Of a stretch of 64,000 bases of DNA, positions 10,401 to 22,917 are shown one piece after another. The notes below the pieces were generated by a model. That model ran no database searches and was not told where the DNA came from. It was given only the letters and a program-made list of their open reading frames with translations. The stretch comes from Diphasiastrum complanatum. Its lineage: Eukaryota > Streptophyta > Lycopodiopsida > Lycopodiales > Lycopodiaceae. The position numbers were made by a program, and so were the translations under genes. The DNA lies in contig CM055109.1 in assembly GCA_029204225.1 (NCBI GenBank), forward strand, positions 5,461,053 through 5,525,052, written 5' to 3'. How positions within the stretch are numbered: the stretch's first letter is position 1; every line of letters begins with the position of its first letter.

Positions 10401-12100
10401 TTACAATCTGTTGATCTCTAAAAGATACCGATTTTTCCTTTAATTGGCATTTCGTTTTTCTGGTTCGTGGTTTGAGAAACTTTAGAACTTCCGTGCTATT
10501 GTCTATATGTTTTTATTTGACTTGTTTGTGTATTAGGTACTTCTGCTTTCATGTATCAATTTTTGACGGCGATTTTTTTCTTTTACATAGTCTCAAATTT
10601 TGTTAAAGTAGTTTCCAGCTTCTTTTTATTTAGTTTGTTACTTAAATATGGGTGTCCCCTGTTGTTTTAGAACGTGGGAAATCGGCTGAGTTCTTTTTTA
10701 CTTTCTTTTGTAATTTTTATTGGCCTGGTTTTTCCAATATATAGCATTTCGTTTTTCTGTTTTTGTGGAATAAGTTACTTGGTTTGTTCTCCCGTTAGCA
10801 GTTCTTTGTTCTTCTTACTTCTTTCTTTATTATTTGCTTAACTGGTTTTCCATTACTTTCTTTGGAGAGTTTTTTTTTAGCAATTTTTTATTGTTGCTCT
10901 CCCTTGCTTTCCGGCTGTTTATCTAGCGGGTTTTTGTTAATTTTATTTCTGTAGAGTTTAAAATGTTTTTATTGCTGTACTGTGTTCTTTACTTCATGGT
11001 TTGTATGTATGACTGTGGAAATGGTTTTATGATTTCTGACTTCTTTTATGCTGATTTTGTAAGTTTTGCCTCTGATGCTTGTATTTGACTGCTGTCTGCT
11101 TATGATACTTCTACTTTTACTTTTGTGTTTCAGTTTTTGATGGTGCTTATTTCTTTTACTTGGTCTCAGTGTTTTTAATAGAGTTTTCCTGATACCTTTT
11201 GTATGGTTTGAAACTAATTTTTGGGTTAACCCCTGAAGTAGTAAAATTTGGGACAATGGCTAAATTCTAATATACTATCATTTTGAACTTAAAAAATACA
11301 TGGTTTTTCCAAAAAGTGACTATACATTTTGCTAATTTTTGGAAAAAGAAACTTTAGAACAACCCTGTAGCTGTCTATATACTTTAAGGCAGGTGTTTAT
11401 CATTGTATGAAAAAGACGAGGTTTTTATTAAAATGATATCTGACATCATTGATGCTGAATTTATACATCTCTTATTCAGATGCATATAATTGACTTGTGT
11501 ATGTGTAAGATACTACTTGTACATACGTGAATCAGAGTATGACGGTGTTTATTTCTTATACTTAAGTCTCAGATTTTGTAATAGAGATGTATTGCAAACT
11601 TATGTATAGTTTAAAACAAGAATATGGATTAATCCTTGAAAAATTGCAATTTGGCCAATTGCGTAGTTCTAATATACTATCATTAGAACTCCAAAAATAA
11701 TTGTTTTCTTTTTCCATAAAATGACAACATAATTTTCTGATTTGCGGAAAAAGAAACATTGGAACAACCATGCAATTGTCTATATACTTTAAAACAGTTG
11801 TTTATCTTTGTTTGAAACAGCCGAGTTGTTATTGATATGACAGATGATCCCTGCAATTTTTTATATAATATAATGCAGGTTTGATCTTCCTGTAACTGTA
11901 TGAATTTGTTATGACATGAACAACAGGTCATAGGACAAATAGATTCATATGTATAATGCACAAAATACCAGATATACTATTTTCTGACTTGTATAAGCAG
12001 AATACACAATGGTATATAGTCATACATGTACAAAATATAGATTGTGGAAGAGTGTATAGTTGTATATAATGCTAATAACGTAAATTTTTTTTTGGGATCA
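10400..12100 (+). repeat. Degenerate long tandem repeats, unit about 400 bp
   Basis: A block with ggaaaaagaaac and gtctatatacttta recurs near 11340 and 11748. A block with ttatttctt..tcag recurs near 11107 and 11510, with a weaker relative near 10540. Spacing of the clear pairs is about 400 bp. The array ends upstream of the 5'-module copy at 12265. Confidence 0.6.
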
Positions 12101-12264
12101 AAACATGGCTTGTTAAGCACGAGTCAAGGATGTGACACTTATTGGTTTAATAGACGATACATTTTGAAAATCGTTACTGTTTAAGTAGTTACATATACTT
12201 CTACTTGTATATAGATGGATATATACATATATATGGATGTACATACACATATAATACTTGACTT

Positions 12265-12756
12265 CACAATTGTGTATAATATGAGGTACAAACATACACG
12301 TAATGTTCATATTATTTGATAATATGGAACATCATTGGAATATGATAAAATACCATTACAAGTGTTGTGATTATCATTACTAAACAGATCTATGGATGGA
12401 AATTGATAAAGTCAAAAGATAAAAAAAGAGGAATAAAAGATGATTATTGAGTAGTATGAAAAAGATGACTATATAACATTTTACTTTTGGTTATATGAAA
12501 ATTCCCATATTTTGTAGTACGTTTTCAAGTTGCGACATGGATAACAACTGAGAATAGGTTTAGACACCTGCATTTCCCACAAGAATACCCCTGTTCTTAC
12601 TTGGATGTTTTTGTGGATGGATGCAGGTGAGCTTATTCTCCTCAGGTTGATACGTACCACGTTTGGTATGGAAAGGAATTGTACGAGAATATTACAATTT
12701 GAATTATTTATGTAATGTGTGGTTAGCATTTTTTGTTTTTTAGTTTTGTTAGGTTT

Positions 12757-12759
<3 letters not shown>
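12265..12759 (+). repeat. Penelope-like element 5' module, copy B
   Basis: Near-identical to 1345-1840. It stops exactly where copy A has a short aaacacacac run, and here that point has become a long (CA)n. Copy A continues into the element ORF and copy B into unrelated DNA. Confidence 0.85.
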
Positions 12760-12819
<60 letters not shown>

Positions 12820-12903
12820 CTTCATTTCCAAACCTCATAAAAATAAAATAAAGCTCTCCACTTCCTTTGAACCTCCATACCCTCTCTAGTTTGATAATGA
12901 ATG

Positions 12904-12944
<41 letters not shown>
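12760..12944 (+). repeat. Pair of (CA)n tracts
   Basis: CA runs occupy 12760-12816 and 12905-12944. Both are followed by a similar tccttcatttcc sequence, which suggests duplication of tract plus flank. Confidence 0.9.
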
Positions 12945-12945
<1 letters not shown>

Positions 12946-13214
12946 CCTTCATTTCCTTTATTGTATACTTTGTCGTCAAAAGAGTGTCTATGAAGAATTT
13001 GAGAGAAAACATCTTGTTGATCTCCTCTTGATTGAAGCCTAAACTCCTCATGGTACATTTTGGCGTGAGTTCATCTCTCATGCTCCACCCCCTCTTTTAG
13101 ATGGCCTAAGTCTTTGGACTGACTACAAAGAACGTATAACACAATGAACACTATATCTGAATCTTGCCTTAGAATGTAAAGATTAGGATCGGTCGACTTG
13201 GTATCACCTACTTT

Positions 13215-13800
13215 GGCCATCCTTCTCAATCGTGCTATTATCTTTGATTTTCCATCTTCTTGGTGCACCAATATCATCCATCCCGTTCATAAAAATGGTG
13301 ACCGTGAATCTTGATAATTTTTGCACTATTATGATTGGTGAGCATGTTATAACAAAGCTGTACGGTAATATTCTTCAGTTAGTAGTGAGCATTGAGTCAA
13401 AATTTAGGAGATTGTATGCTTGGCTAGGTAAGGTTTAGGGCCCACTATTAAACTGCTGGTCATATTTTCACACTTTGAGTCCCGATTGAGATCACTAGAC
13501 ATAGGAGAGAGCGAGTCTATTGCAGGTGCTTTGTGGACTTCAAGAAGGCCTTTGAATGTATTCCATGTGTCTTACTCATTTAGAGATTATGTGATTTGAA
13601 GTTTTCTACAAACACTATCTTGGTGGTCATGGCACTTTATGAGAGAGTTTTGGGGCACTTTCAATCTCGATCTCTTTCAATACTTTGTGGATAGTGTATA
13701 GATCCGAGACAGTGCATTAGAGAGAGTCATGTTGTGTTCTGAGATATCCGACATATCATGAGGGGACTGACATCTCCTGCCACTCTTCCAGACAATGCCA
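13215..13800 (+). pseudogene. LINE (non-LTR) reverse transcriptase fragment
   Basis: The translation gives IIHPVHKNGDRES..NFCTIMI...KLYGNIL and, after a frame change, CFVDFKKAFECIP (13527-13565). These match the N-terminal RT block (pi.K.Gd...nyR.i.) and motif A (FvDf.KAFd.vp) of LINE elements. An ALYERVLGHF-like stretch follows, then stops. Motif A keeps its catalytic Asp. The YIDD-type motif C is not visible, so only about the first half of an RT is present. No endonuclease or poly(A) tail was seen. The clade is not resolved. Confidence 0.7.
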
Positions 13801-14941
13801 TTAGCACACTCTAGCTCTACTTGTAAGGATTTCCAAGTGAAGATCCTCTAGATTCTGTTGCATGCGAAAGGACTACTATGAAGCCAAACCACCCAACCAA
13901 CTGGAAGTTGAGAGTCGAATCCTAATCAGTTTTTTCTTCGAGCCACAGTGACTAAATCATGAGAGGAGAGGAGAGGATTTCGGCAATAAAAAACTGGAAA
14001 ATAAGTTCTGGAGATTGTTGAGTTCCTACTAGATATATATGCCCAAAAGCCAAGGAGTATTCCATATAGGATGCCAAGTCCAACCCAATTGCTTTTGATC
14101 TCCTTGACATGTACTAAAAGCAATCAATGCACTAGCTCCATATGTCCTAATCAGAGCATCTGGGCCCTCACAAGGTTATTAATTACATTACTAGCCTAGT
14201 CCGAAATTCCTTACATTACATTTCATATCTCAGTGCCTAGTCAATTTTAGCTTATTCAATAGTTTATCTTCATGTACTTTCTTTATGATTTACTCTCTAT
14301 CTACTACAAAACTGTGAGCTTACAATCTTTTGAAAGAAGACAATTGGGTCCGTTTAATTCTTCTTTAAAGTTCACACAAGTTTATTTCTACTTGTTTACC
14401 CACTGATGGTGAGCATTCTCACCTTTATTTTAGTTATACTTAACTTTCTCTTAGATGTTATTTTCTATTATTTTCACTTGTAAGTGACCACTTAGACCCG
14501 ATTAGCTAGTTTCATTTTGTAATCAACCATCTTCCTCTAAACCATTCCTTTCCTCTTTAGAATATTTTCGATTTTTTTGATGGGGTAAGTGGCCTCTCTC
14601 TTCCTCTACAGTTTCCTCTTGTCGTTGCTTGTCTTGTGGAAGTTAGTTGAAGTTTACCTACTTAGAATAATGAATTTTCAATTTTGACATACCTTTCCAA
14701 ACAATTGCAAGAATGGAAATGAATGCCTTCTAGATATTTGTCCAAATATAAATGACTATCTCTTCAAGAATGCAATTATTTGTCAAGTTACGTAGTTTCT
14801 TACTAGACATGTTTTGGAATGACATTGTCATGCCCAACATAGATCTAATTTATTTGGAAATATTTGAGTTTTAGTATCATTTATGTGCACTGTCTACCAT
14901 TTCCAAATCATGTTCTTATCGATTTTTTTTGTTGCACGCAT
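13801..14941. other. No recognisable gene
   Basis: AT-rich sequence about 1.1 kb long. A minus-strand frame at 13926-14123 is open but shows no motif, so it is not called. Confidence 0.4.
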
Positions 14942-14948
14942 GCGCGCG

Positions 14949-15004
<56 letters not shown>
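14942..15004 (+). repeat. Alternating purine-pyrimidine tract, (CG)n then (CA)n
   Basis: About 16 bp of GC alternation run straight into about 46 bp of CA, with no break in alternation. Such tracts are classic Z-DNA formers. Confidence 0.95.
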
Positions 15005-15006
<2 letters not shown>

Positions 15007-15572
15007 TACCATTTTTTTTGTGATAAGATTCATATGGTTAAAATTCTAATATTATATTTTTTGTTGTGACAGCAAGAATTTGCAAAAGAAGAAGGCTACG
15101 GGACTACACTGAAACTACTGACCTGGTCAACAGGATGAAATTTTACTTGTTTATAACATTAGGCGTTATGGCAATGCTTAAAGTTTGATGGACAGATTTT
15201 CAGAACTTATGACTAAGAAGCTCTTAAATAGACAATTGAAAATTTAATGCATGACAAGACATTTTAAGACTACTAAAGGATGAGTAGTCACGGTTTGCAC
15301 TTTAAAATTGTCGTTGTTCAAACATCTACATGATGCTTTTTATAATGTTCACCACTGTAACACGAGTTGGTGGTTTTTGATGAATCTCTGGAATTATGGC
15401 GTGATTTATTTGATATCTGATTTTTGCTTTAATGGACTTATTATTATGTCTGGCTGTTCTTTTGCTTAAGTTCGGTTTTGTGGGATGTTTCATGTGTGGC
15501 TTTTTGAGTGGTGCTTTAGTTATGTTTTGTTGTGACTTGGTTTTTTTGCCCATGTATAATATTCCCCTCCCC

Positions 15573-15576
<4 letters not shown>
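15005..15576. other. No recognisable gene
   Basis: Nothing supported. The end becomes pyrimidine-rich before the (CT)n tract. Confidence 0.4.

Positions 15577-15653
<77 letters not shown>
15577..15653 (+). repeat. (CT)n microsatellite
   Basis: About 77 bp of CT after a cccctcccccc run. Confidence 0.97.
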
Positions 15654-15656
<3 letters not shown>

Positions 15657-15787
15657 TGACATTCTCTGGAATTTTTGCATCATCGCCCTAAAATTCCCAC
15701 CATGAACTTGTTTCATATTAACAAATTCACTCTCTTGAAAAACCTGTTTGATTCCAAGCATCTCCCAAGATTCCAAGAGCATGAAGT

Positions 15788-15879
15788 CATGCAATTGACA
15801 CATAGCCAACACCATAATTAGCAAGGCTTCACACATGCAATTGACACTTAGCCAAAACCATAATCAGCAATAATTCACT
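15788..15879 (+). repeat. 46-bp tandem duplication
   Basis: catgcaattgacac starts both copies (15788 and 15834). A partial third match containing aaccataattagcaat lies at about 15910. Confidence 0.75.
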
Positions 15880-16028
15880 TATCGTCAAGATAAGTCAATG
15901 GTCATTATAAGTCAAAACCATAATTAGCAATGCTTATGGTAAAGATAATTCAATGGTCAAGATAGAAAACCCTAATTTCGAAGGGACGAATCAAAACACG
16001 GGAATCTCGTTTTGTCTATTACAACATA

Positions 16029-17038
<1,010 letters not shown>

Positions 17039-17645
17039 AGTATGGTATGCAACTTTGACAAACAATGTAGCTACCTATATAAATTGCGTTAGTGACATGG
17101 ATAACAAACTGTGGGTAGGCAATGATACCTAGAGTTATCCAGGTTTCTTCTAGATAGTGTAATTTTTTACTATCCTATTGTCATTTGTTACTTCATTATA
17201 GACAGAGTAAGTACTATGGCTGAAATTTACATATATGATCATAGTAGAGGTGGATCATGTTGTGTATATACAAGTACGGTATGCAACTTTGACAAACAAT
17301 GTAGCTACCTATGTACATTCCTAAATGACAGTGATAACAACTGTGGATATACATTGATACCTGCAATTATCTTGGTTTTTTTTGGATAGCATAATTTTTA
17401 ACTTGCATGCCGTCATTTGGTACTTTATTATAGATAAAGTAAGCTTTATGGCTGAAATTGACTTATATGGTCATAGTAGAGGTGGATTATGTTGTATATG
17501 TACAAGTCTGTTATGCAAAACGGACAAAAAATGTAGCTATTTGTGTAAATTTCCTTAGTGACATGGATAACAACTGAGGGTATGCATTGATACCTGTAGT
17601 TCCCACAGATACACCTCGTTCTAACTTGGTTTTTTCGTGTGGATG
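17039..17645 (+). repeat. About 233-bp tandem repeats, 2.6 copies
   Basis: Units start near 17041, 17275 and 17507 at the block around tatgcaactttgac. Each contains the gacatggataacaa and gatacct landmarks of the PLE 5' module. The last unit ends ggatggatgtag, matching the end of that module elsewhere, so this is a tandem-repeat form of it. Confidence 0.8.
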
Positions 17646-17877
17646 GATGTAGCTGCGGATTCGACTGTCTTTGTGCTGTGCTTGTTTCTGGTCTGGCTTT
17701 GATTGCTTCGGGCCTTTCTTCTTCTTCTGCTTTCTTCTTTGGTTTTTACATGGATTTATGGCTACAAACTGTGTATTTCTTCAGAAAATCTCATAAAGTA
17801 TACAAAATGATTGATTATATTTTTTCTTACATTTTGTTGCTTTTTGTCATACATTATCTTATGTGGAATTGGTTTTG

Positions 17878-17881
<4 letters not shown>

Positions 17882-17943
<62 letters not shown>
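17882..17943 (+). repeat. (CA)n microsatellite
   Basis: About 62 bp of CA after ttttgcacg. No PLE hairpin precedes it, but the downstream flank equals that after 26633. Confidence 0.97.
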
Positions 17944-17944
<1 letters not shown>

Positions 17945-18085
17945 CTAATTAAGAAATGCTCTCATGATTCACTTGCTTGTTTCAGTCACTATGATCACAA
18001 TGAACGAACTGTCTTGAGTTCTTTTGATCAGACTTCGTACAACACTCTAAATGTTAACAATGAAAAAATTCGTGTGAATAGTCTT
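17944..18085 (+). repeat. Post-(CA)n repeat, copy 1
   Basis: From tctaatta on, about 140 bp match 26634-26770 at more than 90% by eye. Shared blocks include gaaatgctctcatgatt and gaacgaactgtcttgag. Both copies follow (CA)n directly. Confidence 0.85.
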
Positions 18086-18313
18086 CTAATCCTCTCAATA
18101 TGGTTGTTGCTACTAACGGGTATGAAGAGTTGAAGTGCCATGAAATGATCGTGAATTTACTACTCGTTGATGCTTAACTTTCATTAACAAGGTCTCCTTT
18201 GAAGTGTACTGCTTTTTGTTTAAACCTTTGGTTACACTTCGACTATTTCTGATATAAATGGTATGATGAGTTTAGTTATATGACTTGGATTAGACCTGTC
18301 TGTTGAAGTCTAT

Positions 18314-18968
18314 TGTGAAAAATACAGATCCTAAGTGGATCTAAACTCCAAGATCATTGGCTTGAATGCTTGCACTCCAAACTACATAAGCTAGGAATTG
18401 GCAACACATTCTATGCTACCTAGAATGCAAAGAACTTGATCAAAAAGCATTTATCACAAATGGAAACTTCCATAAACATCAAGTGCGGCCCAAAATAGCA
18501 TTATACAGTCCATAATACATCAGCCTATCACTTTTGGAAAGCACCTAAGATCATACACAATAGCTTGAAGACAATACACACAACAATGCTCTCAATGGAG
18601 GAAGAAACAATGACAATGATCTATTGATCTCAATGAAGCATACAAAAGGTTTCTCCAACCTGTTCTCCACGACTTCCCTACTATTTATGGATGAGGAAGA
18701 TGACTCTCTCTCCTCTCTCTAGAAGGTACTTGACCCTAGATATTCCCTATATAGGAAAAATAGCTAAAAATGGCTTATATGACCAAAATACATCAAAATG
18801 GTCTCATTTTGAAGGGTATGAAGTTTGACACTTCATCATACTGAAAAAATACAGTAAATAAAAACATTGTGGCCTGGTTCACACGTGTGAAACTCCAGAA
18901 CCAAAACTATTTACAATTTTAGCCAATTTAGGCCTCAAACTAGCTAGGAAATGTTGACAATTTTCACA
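18314..18968 (-). repeat. 3' LTR, 655 bp
   Basis: Ends are TG..CA with an 8-bp inverted repeat. It includes the palindrome TTCACACGTGTGAA at 18878-18891, close to the LTR start in the element's own sense. The gag-pol stop codon lies inside its first bases. Confidence 0.97.
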
Positions 18969-21900
18969 CTCCCTCTTCAACATTGGATGCTAGTTTCAAC
19001 ATAGTCTTTGAGCACATTCCAAGATTAGATCTATGCATTAAATATAGGTCCTTTCCCAATGGTTTGGTGAAGATATCAGCCACACACTCCTTTGAAGAGA
19101 CATGTTGAAGCTCCACCTCTTTGGCAATGACTTGATCTCTCACAAAATGGTGAGCAATCTCAATGTGCTTGCTCCTTGCATGAAAAACAGGATTGCTTGC
19201 CAAGCTTTGGGCTGAAAGGTTATCACAAAGTATGATTGGAGTCTTCTCTGGTTCCAGCAAGTGAAGATCCAATAACATCCTCTTGATCCAAAGAATCTCC
19301 TTGGTGCATGTTGTTAATGCCTTGTACTCGGCTTCGGTGGAAGATAGAGAGATAGTTGGTTGCTTCTTTGATAGCCATGAGACCACTCCATCTCCAAGAT
19401 AGATTGCAAAGGCACTTGTTGACTTCCTATCCATTTGATCACCTGCAAAATCTGAATCTGAAAATCCACAAAGGTTAGGTGTAGTACCTCCATACAAGAT
19501 GCCAAAATCTCTAGATCCCGAGATGTATCTAAGTACTCTCTTTCCTAGCTTCCAATGAGCCTCACTAGGATCTTGCATAAATTGACTTAGTTTACCAACC
19601 ACAAAGCTTAGATCAGGTCTTGTGATGGTTAACCATATAAGAGATCCTATTAGCTTTCTATAGAGAGTAATGTCCTTGAAGGATCTTTCATTACTTCTTG
19701 TAGTTAGCTTTACATTTGATTCCATAGGAGTAGAAACAACTTTACAATCTTCCATATGAAACCTTTTTAGAATAGAGTTAACATACTTTTCTTGACATAT
19801 GAATGTAGATTTAGAAGTTCTAATAATCTCTATTCCTAAGATATAATGAAGTTTACCAAGATCTTGAATTTCAAACTCTCTTTTGAGTGCCATCTTGATT
19901 TCATCTATATCTAGATTGTTACCACCACTTAAGATAATGTCATCAACATAGATCAAAAGTAAAGTGATATCATTTTCATTCAATCTAAAGTAGAGAGAAT
20001 GATCATACTCACTCATAACAAAGTTTTGAGAAAGTAAGAAGGAATTGAGCTTAGCATACCAACTCCTTGGTGCTTGCTTTAGCCCATACAAACTCTTTTG
20101 GAGATAGCACACATGATTAGGCTCATCATGTGAAACATAGCCCTCGGGTTGCTCCATGTAAATATCTTCTTCAAGATCACCATTCAAGAAGGCATTAGTA
20201 ACATCCATTTGCCACATATCCCAATCATAAAGAGTTGCAAGAGAGATTAGGATTCGAATAGTTACCATCTTTGCCACGGGTGCAAAGGTCTCATCATAGT
20301 CAATACCATATTCTTGAGCATACCCCTTTGCCACCAACCTTGCCTTGTACTTGTTGATTGATCCATCTTGATTTGTCTTGATCTTGAAGATCCACTTACA
20401 ACCAATTGCCTTCTTGTCCTTTGGAAGCTTTACCAACCTCCATGTGTTGCTTTTGATGAGTGCTTGATGCTCATGATCCATGGCTTGGATCCATTCCTTC
20501 TTTTGAATTGCTTCACCTACACAAGTTGGTTCATCAAAAGAGGTAAGAAAAGCAAAGTTAGAGTTGTCCACCACTTGCTTTCCTTTTTCATCATAGGTTA
20601 GCCTTGATGGCTTAGCCCTTTGCCTTTGAGTCTTCCTTGAAGTTTGCTTTGGAGTGGCATCTCCATCTTCATCCAAGACATCTTGCACATCATGATGATT
20701 AGTAGGCACATCAACATCAACATCAACAACATTGGAAACATTCTCTTCATGAAAGATGACATCCCTACTTATGACAACTTTCTTTGTAGAAGGAATGTAC
20801 ACTTTGTAAGCCTTGCTTACTTCACTATAGCCAACAAACACACCCTTCTTTGATGAAGGATCTTCTTTAGTTCTATCATCAAGTGTGATATTGACAAAAC
20901 ATGTACATCCAAAGATCCTACAATGCTTGACACTCGGCCTTCTACCATAAAGAACCTCATGAGGAGTTTTACCATCCAAGGAAGCACTTGTCCATCTATT
21001 ACATAGATAGTTAGCACATGCTAAAGCTTCCCCCCAAAAAGACTTAGCAAGATTAGCATGTAGTCTCATTGCCTTGGCACATTCACAAAGGGTTCTATTC
21101 TTCCTCTCGGCCACTCCATTCTGTTGTGGAGTCCTAGGACTAGACATCTCCCTCTTAATCCCATGTGCTATACAAAAGTCTTTGAACCTATTTGAGGTGT
21201 ATTCCCCTCCATTATCAGATCTTAAGCATTTGATCTTTGTATTGAATTGGTTTTCCATTTCATTCTTGAACTTGACAAATGCAGCAAACACTTCATCCTT
21301 ACTTTTAAGAAGATAGATCCAAGTATACCTACTAAAGTCATCAATGAAAGTTGCATACATCTTTGCCCCACCATTGCTAGTTGTACTAGAAGAATGAATA
21401 TCAGAATGCACAAGTTGAAAAGCTTCTTTAGATCTAGAAGTAGATCTAGAATAAGCAAGTCTATGAGATTTGGACAAGGCACAATGTTCACAAACACTAT
21501 TGTTTGCAACAAGACTTTTAGGGAGACCAAGAACAAGCTCTTTCTTTGCCATTACCTCCAAAGATTTGAAGTTGGGATGGCCCAACCTCTTGTGCCAAAC
21601 TTCTTGGTTTGTCAATTGCTCCCTAGCCATACATCCTTCATGATTAGAGATCACACATGCATCAAGCTTGAAAAGTTTACCATGCCTCCTACCTTGAGCA
21701 ATCAAGGATCCACATTTACTTATCGAACATGCATCTCCAATGAACTCCACATCAAGTCCTTTGTCAATCATTTGACTTACACTAAGCAAATTCTTAGTGA
21801 TTGAAGGAATGTACAAAACATTTTCAAGATTTGCTTTCCTATTTGTTGAAAGGGAAATAGGAATAGTGCCTATGCCTTTGATGTCACATTGACCATCATT

Positions 21901-22917
21901 TGCAGTGTAGATGATGTTACCTTCTCCCTCATAAGACAATAAGGATGTAAAGTATTCCTTATGTCTTGTCATGTGAGATGAGGCTCCACTATCAATCCAC
22001 CAAGGATCATTATCATCTATGTTGGCTAACAAACTTGAAGTCATAACAAGTGATTCACATGTGTTATGTTCTTCCTCATCTATTGTAAGATTTCCTTGCC
22101 TCTCTCCTTGCTCTCTTTTCTTCTTATAACATTCATTTGCAAAATGACCTTTTATCCCACAATAAAAGCACTTGAACTTTGACTTATTGTTCTTAGTAGA
22201 AGAGGAAGAGTAAGAGTGATCATCATGATCAAAGTTACCACCTTTGGACCATTTCCCTTTGCCTTTACCTTTGCCCTTGAATTTGCCTTTTGTGAAGAAA
22301 GCCTCTTCACCTCCACCTTGCAAGGATGCACCATCAAGCTTTGATTGCAACCTATGTTCTTCAGCCAATAAGATTTCTTGCAAGTCAACCACACTTGGCA
22401 AGACTCTTTGAATGGCAAAACTTTGCACAAGGTTAGCATGTTCATTTAGCAAACCATTCAACATAACTTGGACTATTTCACCATCTTTTATGTTCTCATC
22501 AATGCATGCTAAATCATCACTTAGGGACTTAACTCTCAAGATAAATGCATGAGCACTTTCACCCTCTCTTTGCCTACTAGAAAATATTTGTCTCCTTAGG
22601 GTCAATACCCTAGATGTGGACTTTGATTCAAAGAGCTTCTTTAAGGCATTCCATGCCTCACTTGCACTTTGACACTTTCCAACTTCCTTGAGAAGTTCAT
22701 TTGTAACATTCATTTTAATGATATGAAGAGCCCTTTTGGCCTTCTTATCAAACCTTTGTTGCTCTTGAAGTGTGAGAGGTCTCTCTTCAATTTCTGCAAC
22801 TATGTCCATGAGTTCATTCAACTCAAGTAAGGACTCCATCCTCACTTTCCAAGTAGAGTAGTTTGATGAACTCAACCTTTCACTAGACTCTAGCATGATC
22901 CCACCATTGGAAGCCAT
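18964..22917 (-). CDS. Copia gag-pol polyprotein, intact, 1317 aa
   Basis: One frame encodes all copia functions in the order gag, protease, integrase, RT, RNase H. Gag occupies about residues 1-230. A zinc knuckle C250-x2-C253-x4-H258-x4-C263 follows, then protease WIDSGASSH (D309). The integrase HHCC is H441/H446/C476/C479, with the catalytic triad D506, D568, E604 (D,D35E). RT motif A is QMDVTNAF (D905) and motif C is YVDD (990-993). RNase H has DSDFAGD near 1154, TEAEY near 1195 and CDN at 1231. Length and order are typical of plant copia, and no key residue is missing. The ATG at 22917 starts MASNGG before a gag-like SNYSTWKVRM. The TGA falls 3-5 nt inside the LTR, so the purine tract encodes the last residues EEGV. 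Expression would start in the right-hand LTR. Confidence 0.97.
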   Translation of the reverse strand: MASNGGIMLESSERLSSSNYSTWKVRMESLLELNELMDIVAEIEERPLTLQEQQRFDKKAKRALHIIKMNVTNELLKEVGKCQSASEAWNALKKLFESKSTSRVLTLRRQIFSSRQREGESAHAFILRVKSLSDDLACIDENIKDGEIVQVMLNGLLNEHANLVQSFAIQRVLPSVVDLQEILLAEEHRLQSKLDGASLQGGGEEAFFTKGKFKGKGKGKGKWSKGGNFDHDDHSYSSSSTKNNKSKFKCFYCGIKGHFANECYKKKREQGERQGNLTIDEEEHNTCESLVMTSSLLANIDDNDPWWIDSGASSHMTRHKEYFTSLLSYEGEGNIIYTANDGQCDIKGIGTIPISLSTNRKANLENVLYIPSITKNLLSVSQMIDKGLDVEFIGDACSISKCGSLIAQGRRHGKLFKLDACVISNHEGCMAREQLTNQEVWHKRLGHPNFKSLEVMAKKELVLGLPKSLVANNSVCEHCALSKSHRLAYSRSTSRSKEAFQLVHSDIHSSSTTSNGGAKMYATFIDDFSRYTWIYLLKSKDEVFAAFVKFKNEMENQFNTKIKCLRSDNGGEYTSNRFKDFCIAHGIKREMSSPRTPQQNGVAERKNRTLCECAKAMRLHANLAKSFWGEALACANYLCNRWTSASLDGKTPHEVLYGRRPSVKHCRIFGCTCFVNITLDDRTKEDPSSKKGVFVGYSEVSKAYKVYIPSTKKVVISRDVIFHEENVSNVVDVDVDVPTNHHDVQDVLDEDGDATPKQTSRKTQRQRAKPSRLTYDEKGKQVVDNSNFAFLTSFDEPTCVGEAIQKKEWIQAMDHEHQALIKSNTWRLVKLPKDKKAIGCKWIFKIKTNQDGSINKYKARLVAKGYAQEYGIDYDETFAPVAKMVTIRILISLATLYDWDMWQMDVTNAFLNGDLEEDIYMEQPEGYVSHDEPNHVCYLQKSLYGLKQAPRSWYAKLNSFLLSQNFVMSEYDHSLYFRLNENDITLLLIYVDDIILSGGNNLDIDEIKMALKREFEIQDLGKLHYILGIEIIRTSKSTFICQEKYVNSILKRFHMEDCKVVSTPMESNVKLTTRSNERSFKDITLYRKLIGSLIWLTITRPDLSFVVGKLSQFMQDPSEAHWKLGKRVLRYISGSRDFGILYGGTTPNLCGFSDSDFAGDQMDRKSTSAFAIYLGDGVVSWLSKKQPTISLSSTEAEYKALTTCTKEILWIKRMLLDLHLLEPEKTPIILCDNLSAQSLASNPVFHARSKHIEIAHHFVRDQVIAKEVELQHVSSKECVADIFTKPLGKDLYLMHRSNLGMCSKTMLKLASNVEEGV
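18969..18980 (-). other. Polypurine tract
   Basis: Reading the element strand, gaagagggag directly precedes TGTGAAAA of the 3' LTR. It would prime plus-strand DNA synthesis and at the same time encodes the polyprotein C-terminus. Confidence 0.85.

Noticed and set aside
21247-21804. 185-aa + strand frame inside the copia pol
   Set aside because: Antisense shadow of the intact gag-pol on the minus strand.
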